Below, one piece after another: positions 1 to 13,000 of a stretch of 64,000 nucleotides of DNA. Origin of the DNA: Hygrophila difformis (lineage: Eukaryota > Streptophyta > Magnoliopsida > Lamiales > Acanthaceae); NCBI GenBank assembly GCA_030278955.1, contig JAOANR010000004.1, positions 59,771,541-59,835,540 on the forward strand. Reading direction: 5' to 3'. Position 1 is the stretch's first letter. Each line of letters opens with the position of its first letter. The translations under genes were made by a program, and so were the position numbers. The notes under the pieces were generated by a model that did not search any database, was not told the DNA's origin, and saw nothing but the letters and a program-made list of their open reading frames with translations.

Positions 1-150
1 AGAAGCAGAAATCGTGGCCTCAGTTGAAGTCGCAAGAGGCCCAAGAGTAACGAGACCGTCATCAATAAGACGGAGCGAAGAAGTTTCAACTAGGGAATCT
101 TCAGCATCTTTGATTTTTTGAGAGGAAGGGGAAAGAGTCGGTTGCGCCAT
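1..150 (-). CDS. Partial antisense ORF beside an LTR, unknown product
   Basis: An ATG at 150-148 on the minus strand opens a frame that runs to the window edge without a stop (50 codons). It begins MAQPTLSPSSQKIKDAEDS and is hydrophilic and acidic. It faces away from the LTR-like sequence that starts near 362. Ty3/Gypsy elements of the Tat/Retand group are known to carry an antisense ORF just inside the 3' LTR, and this arrangement would fit. I cannot recognise a domain in 50 residues, so a host exon or a chance frame remains possible. Confidence 0.3.
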   Translation of the reverse strand, partial: MAQPTLSPSSQKIKDAEDSLVETSSLRLIDDGLVTLGPLATSTEATISAS

Positions 151-361
151 CGATAGAAAAAGAGGCGAGAAGACGAAGGGAGAATGAGGAAGCAGGAAGG
201 GGAAAAATGGTTATAAAAACAAAAGTAAGGGCAAACGAAAAGGCGTAGAAGGACGTGACCGTATATTAAGGAGGAGTTAGCGCACGAAGAGGAAGAGAGA
301 GAGAGAGAAGTTACTTGGGCTCTTTCGCATGGAAGCAATTCGCCCAAGTAAGGAGGGCATC

Positions 362-1207
362 TGTTGGGGCCATATGGAATAATGGGCCGCGAAAGAGCTA
401 TTGGACCATAAGACATGGGCCGGAAGAAAGAGGAAGTCCAAAAAGAAGATGGGCTCAAGATTAGTAAGGCCGAAAATACATAGTAAACTGAAGGGAGGAG
501 ATCGAAGCTGATGAAGACTTCGGCCGAAATGGGAAGAAGCAGCCGAAACCAAAACAACCGAATTGAAGGGAGAAAGAATTCGGCTCAGAGGAGTTAGCCG
601 GAGAGCGGTTATTCCAGCTCCGGCTATAAATAGGGGTCGACACACTCAAAATCAGAGAGATCAATCCAACCCCCAAATTACTTTTATCAATTTTAATTCC
701 TTGTTATCTTTACTGCTTTCTTTACAGCTTTCCTTTACAGCTTTCCTTAGAATCTAGCCTAGTTTGTAGCGGTTACCATTTCCAAATCCACCGTTGCTCC
801 TCAGCAGCTGGTAGTTTGGTTCCCTGTTTTTGGTGAATTCAGCCGTTGTTTCTTAACAACAGGCAGATTCTCCGTTGTATCTTGTTATTGTTGATCAATT
901 CAAAGAAGATTCATTCAATTGTGGGCGCATTATTGTTAATCCGAACCCGTAATCGGTTTGATCCTTTTCCGGTAGCCTCCCTTGAGGAGAAAAAGGTCCT
1001 TGGCTAAACCAGTAGCCAAACAAGTTACTATTATGCAAAGGGCAAATAATTCTAATATTTTCTTTTTAGATTTGTTTTACATTAATGTTATCGTTTCATT
1101 TTTGGTAAGTCTTTTTTTTCATTCACACTACTTTTTTCTATTTCTTTCTATCTCGTATCATAAAATCTTGACCACTTATTTTTTCATTTCTTAAGGTTCG
1201 TATCACA
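362..1207 (+). mobile_element. LTR-like sequence, probable Gypsy retrotransposon
   Basis: The stretch opens with TGTTGGGGCC at 362. It has a TATAAATAGG core-promoter match at about 624, followed by a pyrimidine-rich leader with no long ORF. It ends near 1207 or 1232 in two copies of a GGTTCGTRTCACA motif, both ending in CA. TG...CA ends, a TATA box about 260 bp in, and a noncoding R/U5-like region are typical of plant Gypsy LTRs. A purine-rich stretch precedes 362, as expected of a polypurine tract if this is a 3' LTR. No second LTR or target-site duplication is in the window, so the borders are tentative. Confidence 0.4.
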
Positions 1208-2290
1208 ACTCAATGTTAAGGTTCGTGTCACATGTTAAAATTATTGGAATAGCCATGGAGTTTTATAATTTCTTTTTTTATTTATTTAAATTATTACTCT
1301 ATCTATTCCTAAATAATTGTCTCTTTCAGCTCAATTTCAATAATCAATATTTATATTAATTAAATTATAAATTCATATTTTTTCTTTAGTAAAAATATAA
1401 TATAACTACCTATAAAAAAAAAAAAAAAACTAAAAAGGAACTTTTACACATCATGCGGATGTAATGCTTAGAACTTTTACAACAGTACGTGAAGATGGAG
1501 TGTGTTCATTTCTTTTACGGGTCACCGTTGATGCATTCTTGGCAAAATCTTCTGGGTTCTGGCCTCTCATGAAAAACAAATGATTTGGAAAAAAGTTGCA
1601 GGCACTAATATAAAATGTCAGATTGTTTCTGGCTTTATTTAATCACCACAGCACAGTATTCACTGGAAGGCGTCAGCGGTTAAAAAAATTCAATTTTGGA
1701 GGGATTCGGCAGCAGCACTTTGTGCCCTTTTGAAAGATTCCCCTCGGGCCTCGACGGAGAAACTTCGGTGTAATTTTGTTCGTTTAATCATTCATCGCAC
1801 AATTATGAGTTAACAAAGCCAAATTCGATTCTTTTTAACCTAATGTCAACGCCAACTCTGCATTTTGGCGACGAGTTCGATATTTTGGCAGAATTTACAA
1901 CGATGCATGTTGGGAATTTTTTATTCTTTTAGGAGTTGCGTAATTGTTTATTTAGTTTATAATAAGGTTGTAACGAAGTTCAGGGATTTGAATATTCATG
2001 ATTGTGGAGCGAGCGAAGTTGCGATGTTTTAAAATTTATGTGGGATACGGATAATTCATTGTAGTTATTTGTCTTTATCTGGGAGAAGGTGTATTGCGAC
2101 ACAGAAATGGTATAAAATATTGCGGTAATGCTGCAATGCTTTTTGGACCGAGTCGTTTGGACTTGATCTTTTCATTTTTGTCTGGTTAGGCATTGTGGTC
2201 AACAACCATAAGAGGAAGTGTTCCAATGCTTCTTCTTTTGTTTCAAGAAACTTGGGTTTTATCACCAGGTTTAAATTGTGGGTAGGAATT

Positions 2291-5200
2291 ATGAGAATTG
2301 TCTGGAAAATGAAGTCTGGAGTTTTGGTCTGTTTGCTGCTTCTGTGCACTTGGTTTATTGCGGTATTTGCTGTGACAGATCCGAATGATCGTGAGTTTGT
2401 TACTTTGACGCCTTTATTTGATTGGTTTTCGTAGGGCAGGATGGTTCTTGGATGATTCGGAGTTGGGAGTGGGAGGGGGGACCATTTAGTTTATTTTGAA
2501 AATGATTGTCTGTTAATGAGTTTGTTTAGTAGATTTTAGGATTGAGTTTGATACTTTGGTCGTCTTTGACTACATAGAATTGAGAATTTCAGATGCCTTA
2601 GACATTGAATGAAACAATTCATGTATTCAACTATTCATTAGAATTTTGTTGTATCACTTCTTATGGCCAATTTTGTAATAGGTTAGCCATCTGTTCCTAT
2701 AGAATTCATATGGCTAATGTTGGTTCATGCTAGTAATAAATATAGAGGAAGAGTCATCCCATGAGGAAATGCACAGAAGCATCTATAGAAAAACATGAAC
2801 TGAAAAAGTTAGATGAGGAACAAATTGTTTGTGTATTTCAGATATTTGCATGTAGTTTTGTTAAATGATGCCATTCAAATGGCAAATGCATATTTCTCTG
2901 GAGATATTTGAACAAAAACGTTATTTATATTTGTCTAAATAATGTACGCCACCTCAATGAAACAACAGATGAATTTCAGATTATAATGGGATTTATTTTT
3001 TGTTTCATATTCACACTGTTGGTTAATCGAATTATCAATCCTCTCGGGTGCCCTCTGTAGAATATTTTAAACCCTGTAATATCTATAATTAAAGTTCCTA
3101 AAGGGTCTTAAACTCCCCTTTGTTACAGTTCTTGATAGTTTCTGGTATTGATTGTTTGTGGAAGAATAATTCATCTCCGAACCCCTGACAATGTATGATC
3201 CTGTATTCGTTGCAGTTGCTGCTCTAAATGCTCTCAAGTCGAGCTGGAAAAACTTGCCACCTAATTGGGTGGGTGCTGATCCTTGTGGCAGTAACTGGGA
3301 TGGCATTAATTGCACCGGTACACAAGTCATCTCCCTGTGAGTGCTTAAGGCTATGATACTTCCTGCAGCCTTGGTATTCCCATTCGTGTGTTTAATATCA
3401 ATGCTTTATTTACAGAACGCTGGCTGGCATGGGTGTGGAAGGCAATGGGATCAGTGACATTTCATCATTGAGTGGATTACAGTTATTGTATGATCCTGTT
3501 GCAGTAATTCTTGATAGAACTACATTTTTTAGTTTATAGTCCATAAATTTAACATGCATTGATTTTTTATGCAGGGATCTTTCCAACAACATTGGCCTTA
3601 AAGGAACACTTCCGTCGTCTATAGGGAACCTGAAGAACCTCACAGTTTTGTATGGGAAAATATACCTTTTCTGTTCCCTGAGGCTCTCATGTATTGAATC
3701 ATGTGTCTTGTTACGAACATCACATTTATGGCTGTTCACTTTTTGCAGGATTTTGGTTGGTTGTGGCTTTTTCGGACCGATCCCTGATTCAATTGGATCT
3801 CTTCATCAGCTTGTATACATGTACTAGTAAACAGCATCTTTTCACTTTTCATTCTCTGATTAACTAATATTAGCAAGAAACTTTAGTTTGGTTTTTCCAG
3901 AATGATGTAGCTTAGCTTAGAACTGAACTTTGTTCGCTGTAATTCTACAGATCTTTGAACTCTAATGGCTTCACAGGGCAGATTCCACCATCCCTTGGCA
4001 ATCTATCACAGCTGTCTTGGCTGGATCTGAGTATGAACAGACTTAATGGTAGAATTCCCGTCTCAAATGACACTGCACCTGGTTTAGACAAGCTATTTCG
4101 TGCTAGACACTTGTATGCTCTCTCTCTCTCTCTCTCATATGGAGTATGATATTAGTCATTGTTTTGGTTTTCGTTTTTATGTAACTTTAGAGTTGACTTA
4201 ATTATCTATGATTTGCAGCCATTTATCCAATAATCAGCTTTCTGGGCCAGTCCCTGATCAACTATTCAGTTCAAATATGAACCTGATACATGCGTGAGTT
4301 TTATACTTTCACATGATGTTATGCCTCCCTGCTAAGCACATTCTCTTCTTGTCACATATCAAGTAGTTTAAGTACGAGCTGAGTACTTGATTATGACTCA
4401 CTTTTTCTGTTTCCATGACACCGTTGCAATGGGAAGACTGTTTATAAATAAATAAATAAAATTCTTGTTGAGATGAAATATGTTGAATCCTTTCTATATT
4501 GATCTCTTCTTACCAACTTTAGTCATTCATTTTAGGATATTTGACAACAACCAGCTAACAGGGAACCTACCCTCTTCTTTGGGACTAGTACAGACATTGG
4601 AAGTCATGTGAGTAAACAACATTTGGAAGTCTTATACTTCACAAAACTTCAAATGTAATCATGCTTGAATATCTTATTATGGATACAGACGCTTTGATTG
4701 GAATACTCTTGATGGATCCATCCCTTCAAATCTCAATAACCTGACAAAACTAAGTGAACTGTAAGCATTGTTAAACTTTTATTTAAGCCGACACACTCCC
4801 CTCAAGTGTAACACTACATTTCTCTAGTTTTGAATTTGTTTGTTTGATTGCTTAATCCTCAGGTACTTGTCCAACAATAATTTTCAAGGAAGAATTCCCA
4901 ACCTGACAGGCATGAGCGTTCTACAATATGTGTAAGTTGATATTATTACAAACTGCTAACTCGTAGCACCATAACAGAATCTTGACCGAGTCTCAGAACT
5001 AGTTAAGCTCCTTCATGTCTTGTGTATGTGCTATACAAGGCAATCATATGGTGTTATTTGTAAGCTCAGTTGTCTTCCTGATCCCATTTTGCAGGGACAT
5101 GAGCAATAATAGTTTCAATGCATCAGAAATTCCACAATGGTTCTCAAACGTTCAGACTTTGACAACATTGTATATATCTCTCTCCCTTGGCTTTTTCCCT

Positions 5201-8079
5201 CCCGTTTGTTTCTTCAATTATCTTATACTTATATGGCCAAAAACCTGGTTACTTATTGGGGACTCAGAAAACTGGAAATTGTTGTGTCATTTGTATTCTC
5301 AATCTCCCACTTGAAGCGCCCACTTCTTGTGCCCAAGAGTGTATCATTTTGTTCTCTTGTTAATAAAAGTATGTGGTTCCAATTGTATATTGCAGCCTCA
5401 TTTTTTCTAACTGATGTAATTACAGAATGATGGAAAATACTGCGCTTGAAGGGCAGATCCCTGCTGACATTTTCAGCCTTCCTCAACTGGAGACTCTGTA
5501 TGTCTCTGCTTTAGCCTGATAAAATTTTCGTGGTCATTACCTAATTGCTTTTTGGCAGTGTGCTCACTTCAAGTTTATTTGATCAGGCTTCTCAGCAACA
5601 ATGATTTGAATGGAACCTTGAATATCGGGAACAGCTACAGCAGTAACTTGACCGTTGATTTGCATAACAACTCCATCTCCCACTTTCCGCAGAATACAAG
5701 CTATAACCTGGAGCTAACGTAAACATTTCTTTTCGTGTATTCACGTTGTAGTAATTCATACCAGAGTTCATTAATTTTAATTAAGTACTCGTAAATGTAT
5801 CATACACCTTCAGATGCTCTTTTTCATCCGTCACGTTAACAGCCATGGCTGATGCCTGATGGGATTTTGTCTTTGCTATCTCTTCACAGACTTGCTGGGA
5901 ACCCTGTCTGCAATGGAAATGGAGGATCTGAGAGATATTGTTCTATTCAGAAGCGCGGAAATAACCTCTCACCATCGAATAAATGTCAGGGAGTGTCCTG
6001 CCGTAAAAATGAAGTACTGAGTCCTAATTGTCAATGCTCCCATCCATACACCGGAACTCTCCACTTCTTCTCCTTTTCCTTCACTGATATGCGAAACTCA
6101 ACATATAATGACATTCTTTTCGGATCACTTATGTCTGCATTTCTCTCCAATGGGCTTCCTGTTGACACAGTCCTACTCAGTGATCCTACCATTGACAATC
6201 ATTCTTATCTAAAGATCCCACTGCAAATATTTCCTTCTAGAGTGGATGCATTCAATCGATCCTCAGTTTCTAGAATAGGGTTTTTTCTCAACCGCCAACC
6301 CTTTGAGATTCAATACTTCGGGCCTTTCTTCTTCCTTGACGAACAATACTGTTGTTTCGAAGGTAATCTTCACTGTGTGCAGATCAGGAGTACTTCTATA
6401 TTTACATGATGTTATGATGATGCATTTTGTCCTGGTATGATCTAATGGCTATCTACTCCACAACCACCTTTTAGGATCAAGGAAGTCATCACAGGTAGGC
6501 ATTATTGTTGGAGCTGCAGTTGGTGGTTCGGTTCTTGTACTTATGATTATCCTTGCTGGAATTTATGCTCTACGACAGAAGAAAAGAGCGAAAAGAGCTA
6601 TCGAGAAGAGTGACCCTTTTGGTAAACATCAATACTCAAGAAAATAAATGTAAAACATTTGTGGATCAGTATATGACTATGATTTCGGATGAATGCAGCT
6701 TCTTGGGACCCTGCAAAAGAAAGCGGCGGTGTTCCACAACTTCAGGGAGCGAAATGGTTCTCATTTGATGATCTAAGGAAATTTACCAATAACTTTTCTC
6801 AAACAAATTGCATTGGCGCTGGTGGATACGGAAAGGTTGCTATTCTTTTTTTGTGCTTGCAAGTCCTTATACCTAAAAACAAGAATGACTAGATCATATC
6901 CAACTCAAACTACTCTTTTTTTCATACATTTCATGACACTAAATCTTCGTTCATTGTGTTTCATGATGTGGCTGTAGGTTTACAAGGGAATGGTTACTTC
7001 TTCACAGATAGTTGCTATAAAGCGAGCTCAACAGGGATCGATGCAGGGTGCTCATGAATTTAAAACAGAGATCGAGCTTTTATCAAGGATTCATCATAAA
7101 AACGTTGTGAGCCTCGTGGGATTCTGTTACGAACAAGGAGAACAAATGCTGGTTTATGAATACATATCAAATGGTACACTTAGGGATTGTCTCTCAGGTA
7201 ACGACTGCTTGGATCCTCGCCTTTATCATTCATATGCGAGCAGTGTCTATGTTGGTTCAATAACTTCAATGTTAATAATGCATACAGGGAAGTCGGGGTT
7301 CAGGTTGGACTGGAACACGAGACTCAGAATATCTCTTGATGCTGCCAGAGGCTTGTTATATCTGCACGAACTTGCTGACCCTCCCATCATCCATAGGGAC
7401 ATCAAATCAACGAACATCTTGCTCGACAATAATTTAAATGCCAAAGTTGCTGATTTTGGCCTGTCGAAACTCTTGGGTGACACTGGAAAGGGTTATGTCA
7501 CCACACAGGTCAAAGGGACATTGGTGAGTGCACAAAACTATATCTTGAGGAGTGATTGCATTAGATCTGAGGTGCCATTGATTAAAAACTAAAACAGAAA
7601 ACTTTGTTTTGCTTCAGGGATACATGGATCCCGAATATTACATGACACAACAGCTAACTGAGAAAAGCGATGTGTATAGCTTTGGAGTTGTCCTACTAGA
7701 GGTAATGACTGCTAGAGCCCCCATACAACAAGGAAAACACATCGTCAAATTGGTTCAAGAGGCAATGGGAGACACCAAAGGGCAATCAAACTTGGATGAG
7801 ATAATCGATCCAATTTTAGAGTCCGGATCAAAACTTCATGGTCTGGCCAAGTTTGTTGACCTGGCAATGAGCTGTGTCAGAGATTCTGCTGGCGAAAGGC
7901 CCACGATGGGTGAGGTTGTAAGAAAGATTGAGAACATTATTCAACCCGAAAATGTTGACAAGAAAATGGATAAAGGGTTCTCTACATATAGCTTTGAGGA
8001 AACATCCGACGAGAGTCCTCTCCATTCCAATATCCAGGTAAGCTATGGTTCATTCCCTTTCCCAGTACCGCGCAGATGA
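2291..8079 (+). CDS. LRR receptor-like kinase, HPCA1/LRR-VIII-1 type (copy 1)
   Basis: Nineteen exons were built by hand: 2291-2390, 3216-3336, 3416-3487, 3575-3649, 3749-3820, 3951-4112, 4219-4293, 4536-4607, 4689-4760, 4863-4931, 5095-5169, 5426-5497, 5587-5718, 5890-6362, 6475-6621, 6699-6835, 6978-7197, 7288-7523, 7618-8079. They encode 947 residues. The order is signal peptide (about 1-29), N-terminal LRR cap (WDGINC), LRRs mostly one per 69-75 nt exon joined by phase-2 introns, a cysteine-containing juxtamembrane ectodomain (C422, C427, C437, C439), a membrane segment (about 557-580) and a kinase. The kinase looks active: IGAGGYGK loop 635-642, K657, HRD ending D753, DFG 771-773. The family includes Arabidopsis HPCA1/CARD1, a cell-surface peroxide and quinone sensor. 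Start 2291 was chosen because it aligns with the start of copy 2; an in-frame ATG at 2195 exists. A CAG|GTAAGC at 8037 could allow an alternative 3' end. Confidence 0.93.
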
Positions 8080-10073
8080 AGATGCCCGTTCTTTTTTTTT
8101 TTTGATGCAAACTGAACAAGAAATTTGTTGAAAAGGAAACATAATGTTGTGGACGGCTTCTATTTCTATAGTGCCTTTCCAGGCTCAGATACACCTTTCC
8201 TTTGTTGATTGTGTTAGATAAATTGAGCATAGACACATTTTGCAGTGCTCTTGTATAGTTTAGACAAATGGAAGCAGCCATTCTTTTTTAGTTTTTCTCA
8301 AGGTAGTGTTAAGAGAATGTAATGTCAGGGTTTCTTCTTAGGTACTCCATTTTTATTTTTATTTGAATTTCCGGGTTCCATACTTACAACTAAACCCACA
8401 AGTTTCGTTTAAAATCAATAAATTTATGCCTAATGGGGTTGTGCTCACCTTACAGATTATGCCAATTGGTAATTAAAAAAAAATATTGAAACTTTGTGAG
8501 AATACGAGACTTCATATTTGTTTATATTTAAGAATTTAATTTATTCTCTTCTTATTTAAAATGCACTTTGGTACTTCTTTTGAGTATTTTTGTTCAACTT
8601 AGAGCAACTATCATGTTTTAACCTTTGCATTTTACACTTTTGTTCTGCATTTTGGCGAAAATGGTCCCAACTAGTTCCATGCGAGCTCCAAGGTTGGACC
8701 CCTCTTTCATCTACATCAACAATGCGAGTCCTTTCGTTGCCATTTTTCTTGTGATTTTTTCGTTTATTGATGTGTCATGCACAGTTGACATTTTAAATTT
8801 GTTGTTGGCATTGAATTGGCTCACTCGGGCTACGACACAAGTATTGCATAGACAATGAAACTGTGGATGAATTTGAACGCTACGCGTGTCCTAAAATTGT
8901 GGAAAATTTCTACCCATAGTCCCTTGAAAATTATTTCAACCATTTTGACGATGGTAAGAACTTTATATATATATATACACATGTGTGTATATATATTTTT
9001 TAGAAACTAATCACATATTAACTCCTACTAAAGGGTAGGATAACTGGATAAGGATGAACATGTAGGTGTTAAAACACTCCAAGACCAAGTCGCCATGTAC
9101 ACTGTACAGGTTCAATAGTAGTGAAAAATAAATACGGTATAAAAATTGGAGGACTTCAAAAAAGGTTAAAAAAATGAATCCTTTGTTTTCGTACCACTTG
9201 CATTTTGCTGACGGACTACAACACAATTAGACGCCGCCGAAGTCTTCAGGGAGACAGGGAGGTAAGGAAGAACCCAATTCACCGCGAAAAGTTCATTTCT
9301 TGTTGTATGTTCTTTTTCAGAATCTTTTACTTTAAAACTATAAAATCTCATGAAACCCCAATACATCGAGACTTTTCTATGCAGCTTCTTAGACGCTACA
9401 ATGCCTAATTTCCTATGAGGCTATAACTAAGAGCAATTTGTTCAACCATACGTCTATACCCGTTTATTCCACCACTCATCTTCTTTCTCTTCGAGCCCTA
9501 TGGATGTTTTTAAATAATGGTCCTATGCAATCCGAAAACGACACCCCAGCAGTTGAATTTTTCAATAGTTTCTTTTGGAAGTGGGATTATATATACAAAG
9601 GCTTCGTCCGGTAGCAACTTGTATGTATTTCGAATAAAAATAGGTGAAGTATGCACAGCCTAAAATTCCACTTTAATATTTAAGTTTATAAGCATTTATT
9701 ATGGTCAGTCTCAAGATGTACCAGAGCATTACGAGAATATCATCATTTTTATAATTCATATTAGACTTTGTACACATGGGGAAGTTGATTGGGTCCCTTT
9801 TCTGTTCACATGATTGTGCACTGTATAATTAATGGATGATTTGTGTAGGCACTTCATTTTGAGCATATAAAACATTATATATATACACTGTTTGGCTTAA
9901 TCAAGTGGGGAGATTGGTAAGAAATTTGGGCTTTGTTAGAAAGGGACTATTTTAAGAAATTGGTCAATGTTATGTAATTTTGAAGGCTTCTTTACCTGCT
10001 AAGTTCGTACATTTTCTTTATATTGTGGTGAGTTAGTAAGTTAATTTGATGATTTGATTATGTGGTGAGTGCA
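8080..10073. other. Spacer between the two receptor kinases
   Basis: No convincing gene is seen. It holds the 3' UTR of copy 1 and an AT/GT-rich near-palindrome around 8965-8998. From about 9,373 it contains sequence that recurs upstream of the pseudogene (about 15,038 onward), for example GCAGCTTCTTAGACGCT and TTTTTAAATAATGGTCCTA. It therefore contains the 5' boundary of the duplicated unit. Confidence 0.7.
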
Positions 10074-13000
10074 ATGAAGATTTGGGGTATTCGTTGTTCT
10101 CTGGTTGTTGCTTTTGTCCGAATTTTGGTCGTAGCAGCATTGACAAATCCTGATGATTGTAAGTTTGCTTAGACATCAATGGTTGTCTGATCAACCTCTA
10201 TAGTTTCCTCGTTTTCTTGATTTTTCAATGTAAGTATCTCTTGTTTAAGTCCTACGATAAGCAAAACGCATATTCTTTGTATGTGTTATGCAGTTGTTGT
10301 AATGAAGTCTCTGAAAGACTCATGGAGTAATGAGCCACCAACTTGGTCCGGGAGCGATCCTTGTGGAGGTTGGGATGGAATTACCTGCAGTAACAATCGT
10401 GTTATTTCGATGTAAGAACTCAATTTTCAAGTGTCAACAGGCATAGAGACAATCAGTAGCTCTCTGTTTGATTTATTCTTGTTGTCTTTCAGCATGTTAG
10501 CAAACACTGGCTTGAAAGGTCATCTGGCCTCGGACATCACAAGATTGTCTGAGTTGCAAATCCTGTACGTTTGACGTTTCTCAATATCCCTATGGACATA
10601 TTTGTGCGCTGTTTGCCTTTTCTGATAAGAAACTTTTACATCCAGTGACTTGTCCTACAACAAAGATTTGACCGGACCTCTTCCTGAGTCGATTGGAGAT
10701 CTGAAGAAGCTAACAAGCTTGTAAGAAGCATGTTATGGAGTTATAACAGCTGGTTGGCAGTGAAAAAAGGCAAATGTTTGTGAAACTTTCGCGCTTGTAT
10801 TGCAGGATTCTTGTTGGTTGCGGATTTTCCGGTGCAATTCCATCCTCAGTAGGGTCTCTACAGCAGCTGCTATACCTGTAAGCAGTACATACCCTCTATT
10901 TTCCTGTTATCGAGCATTTGTGATTGTTTCCTTTCAATGAAGGTCACTCAATTCAAACAACTTTTTTGGTGAGATACCACCTTCCATCGGGAATTTATCA
11001 CATCTTTATTGGCTGGATTTGGCTGATAATAAGCTTACTGGATCGATTCCTGTCTCTGGAGGAGGGAATCCTGGCCTCGACATGCTTCTTGACACTAAGC
11101 ACTTGTAAGTAAAAACCACTCTATTCACATATGTTTTTATCTGGATTTTTCATAGTTTTCAATGTATTAATTTGAGCCCTTATCTTAACGCAGCCATTTT
11201 GGAAACAATCAGTTGACTGGTGTAATACCCCCCGGATTGTTCAGCTCGAATATGACTCTTAAACATGTGTATGAACCTCTTAACCTGTTTCTTAGTAGTA
11301 TTTTGTATTCTTTTTTCCTCATATGGTTTACTTAAGTAGGCTCTTTGAAAACAATCAATTAACGGGGAGCATCCCTTCGTCACTGGGGCTTGTGAAGAGT
11401 CTGGAAGTTTTGTAAGTACTATTTTCTGGAACCATAACTTGGCCTCTTTCTTTTAGAAGGTTTAATGAAATTATCCTAAATTTGTCACAGGCGACTCGAT
11501 AAGAACTCTTTAAGTGGACCTGTTCCAGGAAACCTCAATAACCTCACTTCCCTCCAGGAGCTGTAAGTAAAAAAAGAAACAAGTGATTAATGAGTGTATT
11601 TCTGCTCCTGTCTATGGAATGTTGCTTGGTTAACTACTCAAAAATCCTGTTGAATGTTACAGTTTCTTGTCGAACAATAAGTTGGATGGACCTTTTCCCA
11701 ACCTGACTGGCATGAGTGTCCTGAACTACGTGTAAGTAACGCTTTGCTGATGAGATATTTCTTCCCGGCCTTGATTTGAAGATTGATGAAATACTGTTAA
11801 CTACTACGATTGTGTAGGGACATGAGCAACAATTCATTCGATGCCACAGATGCTCCCCCGTGGTTTTCAGCTTTGCCATCCTTGACTTCACTGTATGCCT
11901 CCGCTCTCATTTGTGGCTGAAAGAAAATCCTACTTCTGTGTCGTTGCTGTTATCACAATCCTGATGAAATTATTCTGCCTTTGTAGTGTGCTGGATAATA
12001 CGCGACTTCAGGGGCAGCTTCCAGTTACACTCTTCAGCCTTTTCCAGTTGCAGACTGTGTAAGTGAACTCTTCAATGATCAATCATGAATCTAACATTAC
12101 TTGGTTCAGATATGCATTTGCATGATCATTCATGTCATACCTTTTCAGCTCAATGAAGAACAATCGGATTAATGGCACCTTGGATATTGGACCCAGCTTC
12201 AGCAGCCAACTACAGCTTATTGATTTACAAAAGAACTTTATTGTTGCCTTTACACAACGACGTAGCTATACTCAACAAATCATGTACATTCTTGCCCCTC
12301 TTGATGCTCTGAACTTTTTCCTCCTATTAAAACTTACTCATGGTTTTCACCCATGTATTCAGACTTGTTGGGAATCCAATATGCGATGAAGGAGGAACAG
12401 AGAGTTACTGCTCCATTCCTCAGCAGTCTAATTCCTCTTACTCGACGCCTGTAGACAACTGCACGCCGGTTACCTGTAATTCAGATAAAATTTCAAGCCC
12501 TACCTGCAAATGTGCATATCCCTACACGGGGATGCTGTATTTCCGCGCACCTTCCTTTTCCAACTATGGAAATGCATCTCTTTTTGAATCTCTTCGTCAA
12601 AAAATGATGTCTGTGTTTAAGGATCACAGCCTCCCTGTGGACACCATCTTTCTGAGCAATCCAACGAAGAACATAGACAACTATCTCCTACTGAGTCTGC
12701 AGATTTTTCCATCCGGTCAGGACTATTTCAACCACACTGGGATTTCTGTTATTGCATATATGCTCAGTAATCAGACCTTCAAGCCGCCTCCTGCTTTTGG
12801 ACCTTTCTATTTCATGGGCAACAGCTATCCGTACTTTACAGGTAACCTTTCCCAAGTCCGTTTGGTTAACCATAGGGAGATTCATTGGTGTTTTACTTGT
12901 ACATAAATTCTGAATTCTTGTTGATTTTTTGATGTTCTCGTTCAGGCAGCTTGGCAGCTGGTTCGCACAAGGCAGCAAATACGAGTGTCATAATTGGAGC

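Noticed and set aside
90..676. Several minus-strand ORFs of 70-155 codons
   Set aside because: They are leucine/serine/phenylalanine-rich readings of a purine-rich strand inside the LTR region, with no start context or recognisable domain.
8037..8190. Extra 3' intron in receptor kinase copy 1
   Set aside because: A good donor exists, but reading through gives a C-terminus ([12 protein letters not shown]) resembling the family ending; kept only as an alternative.
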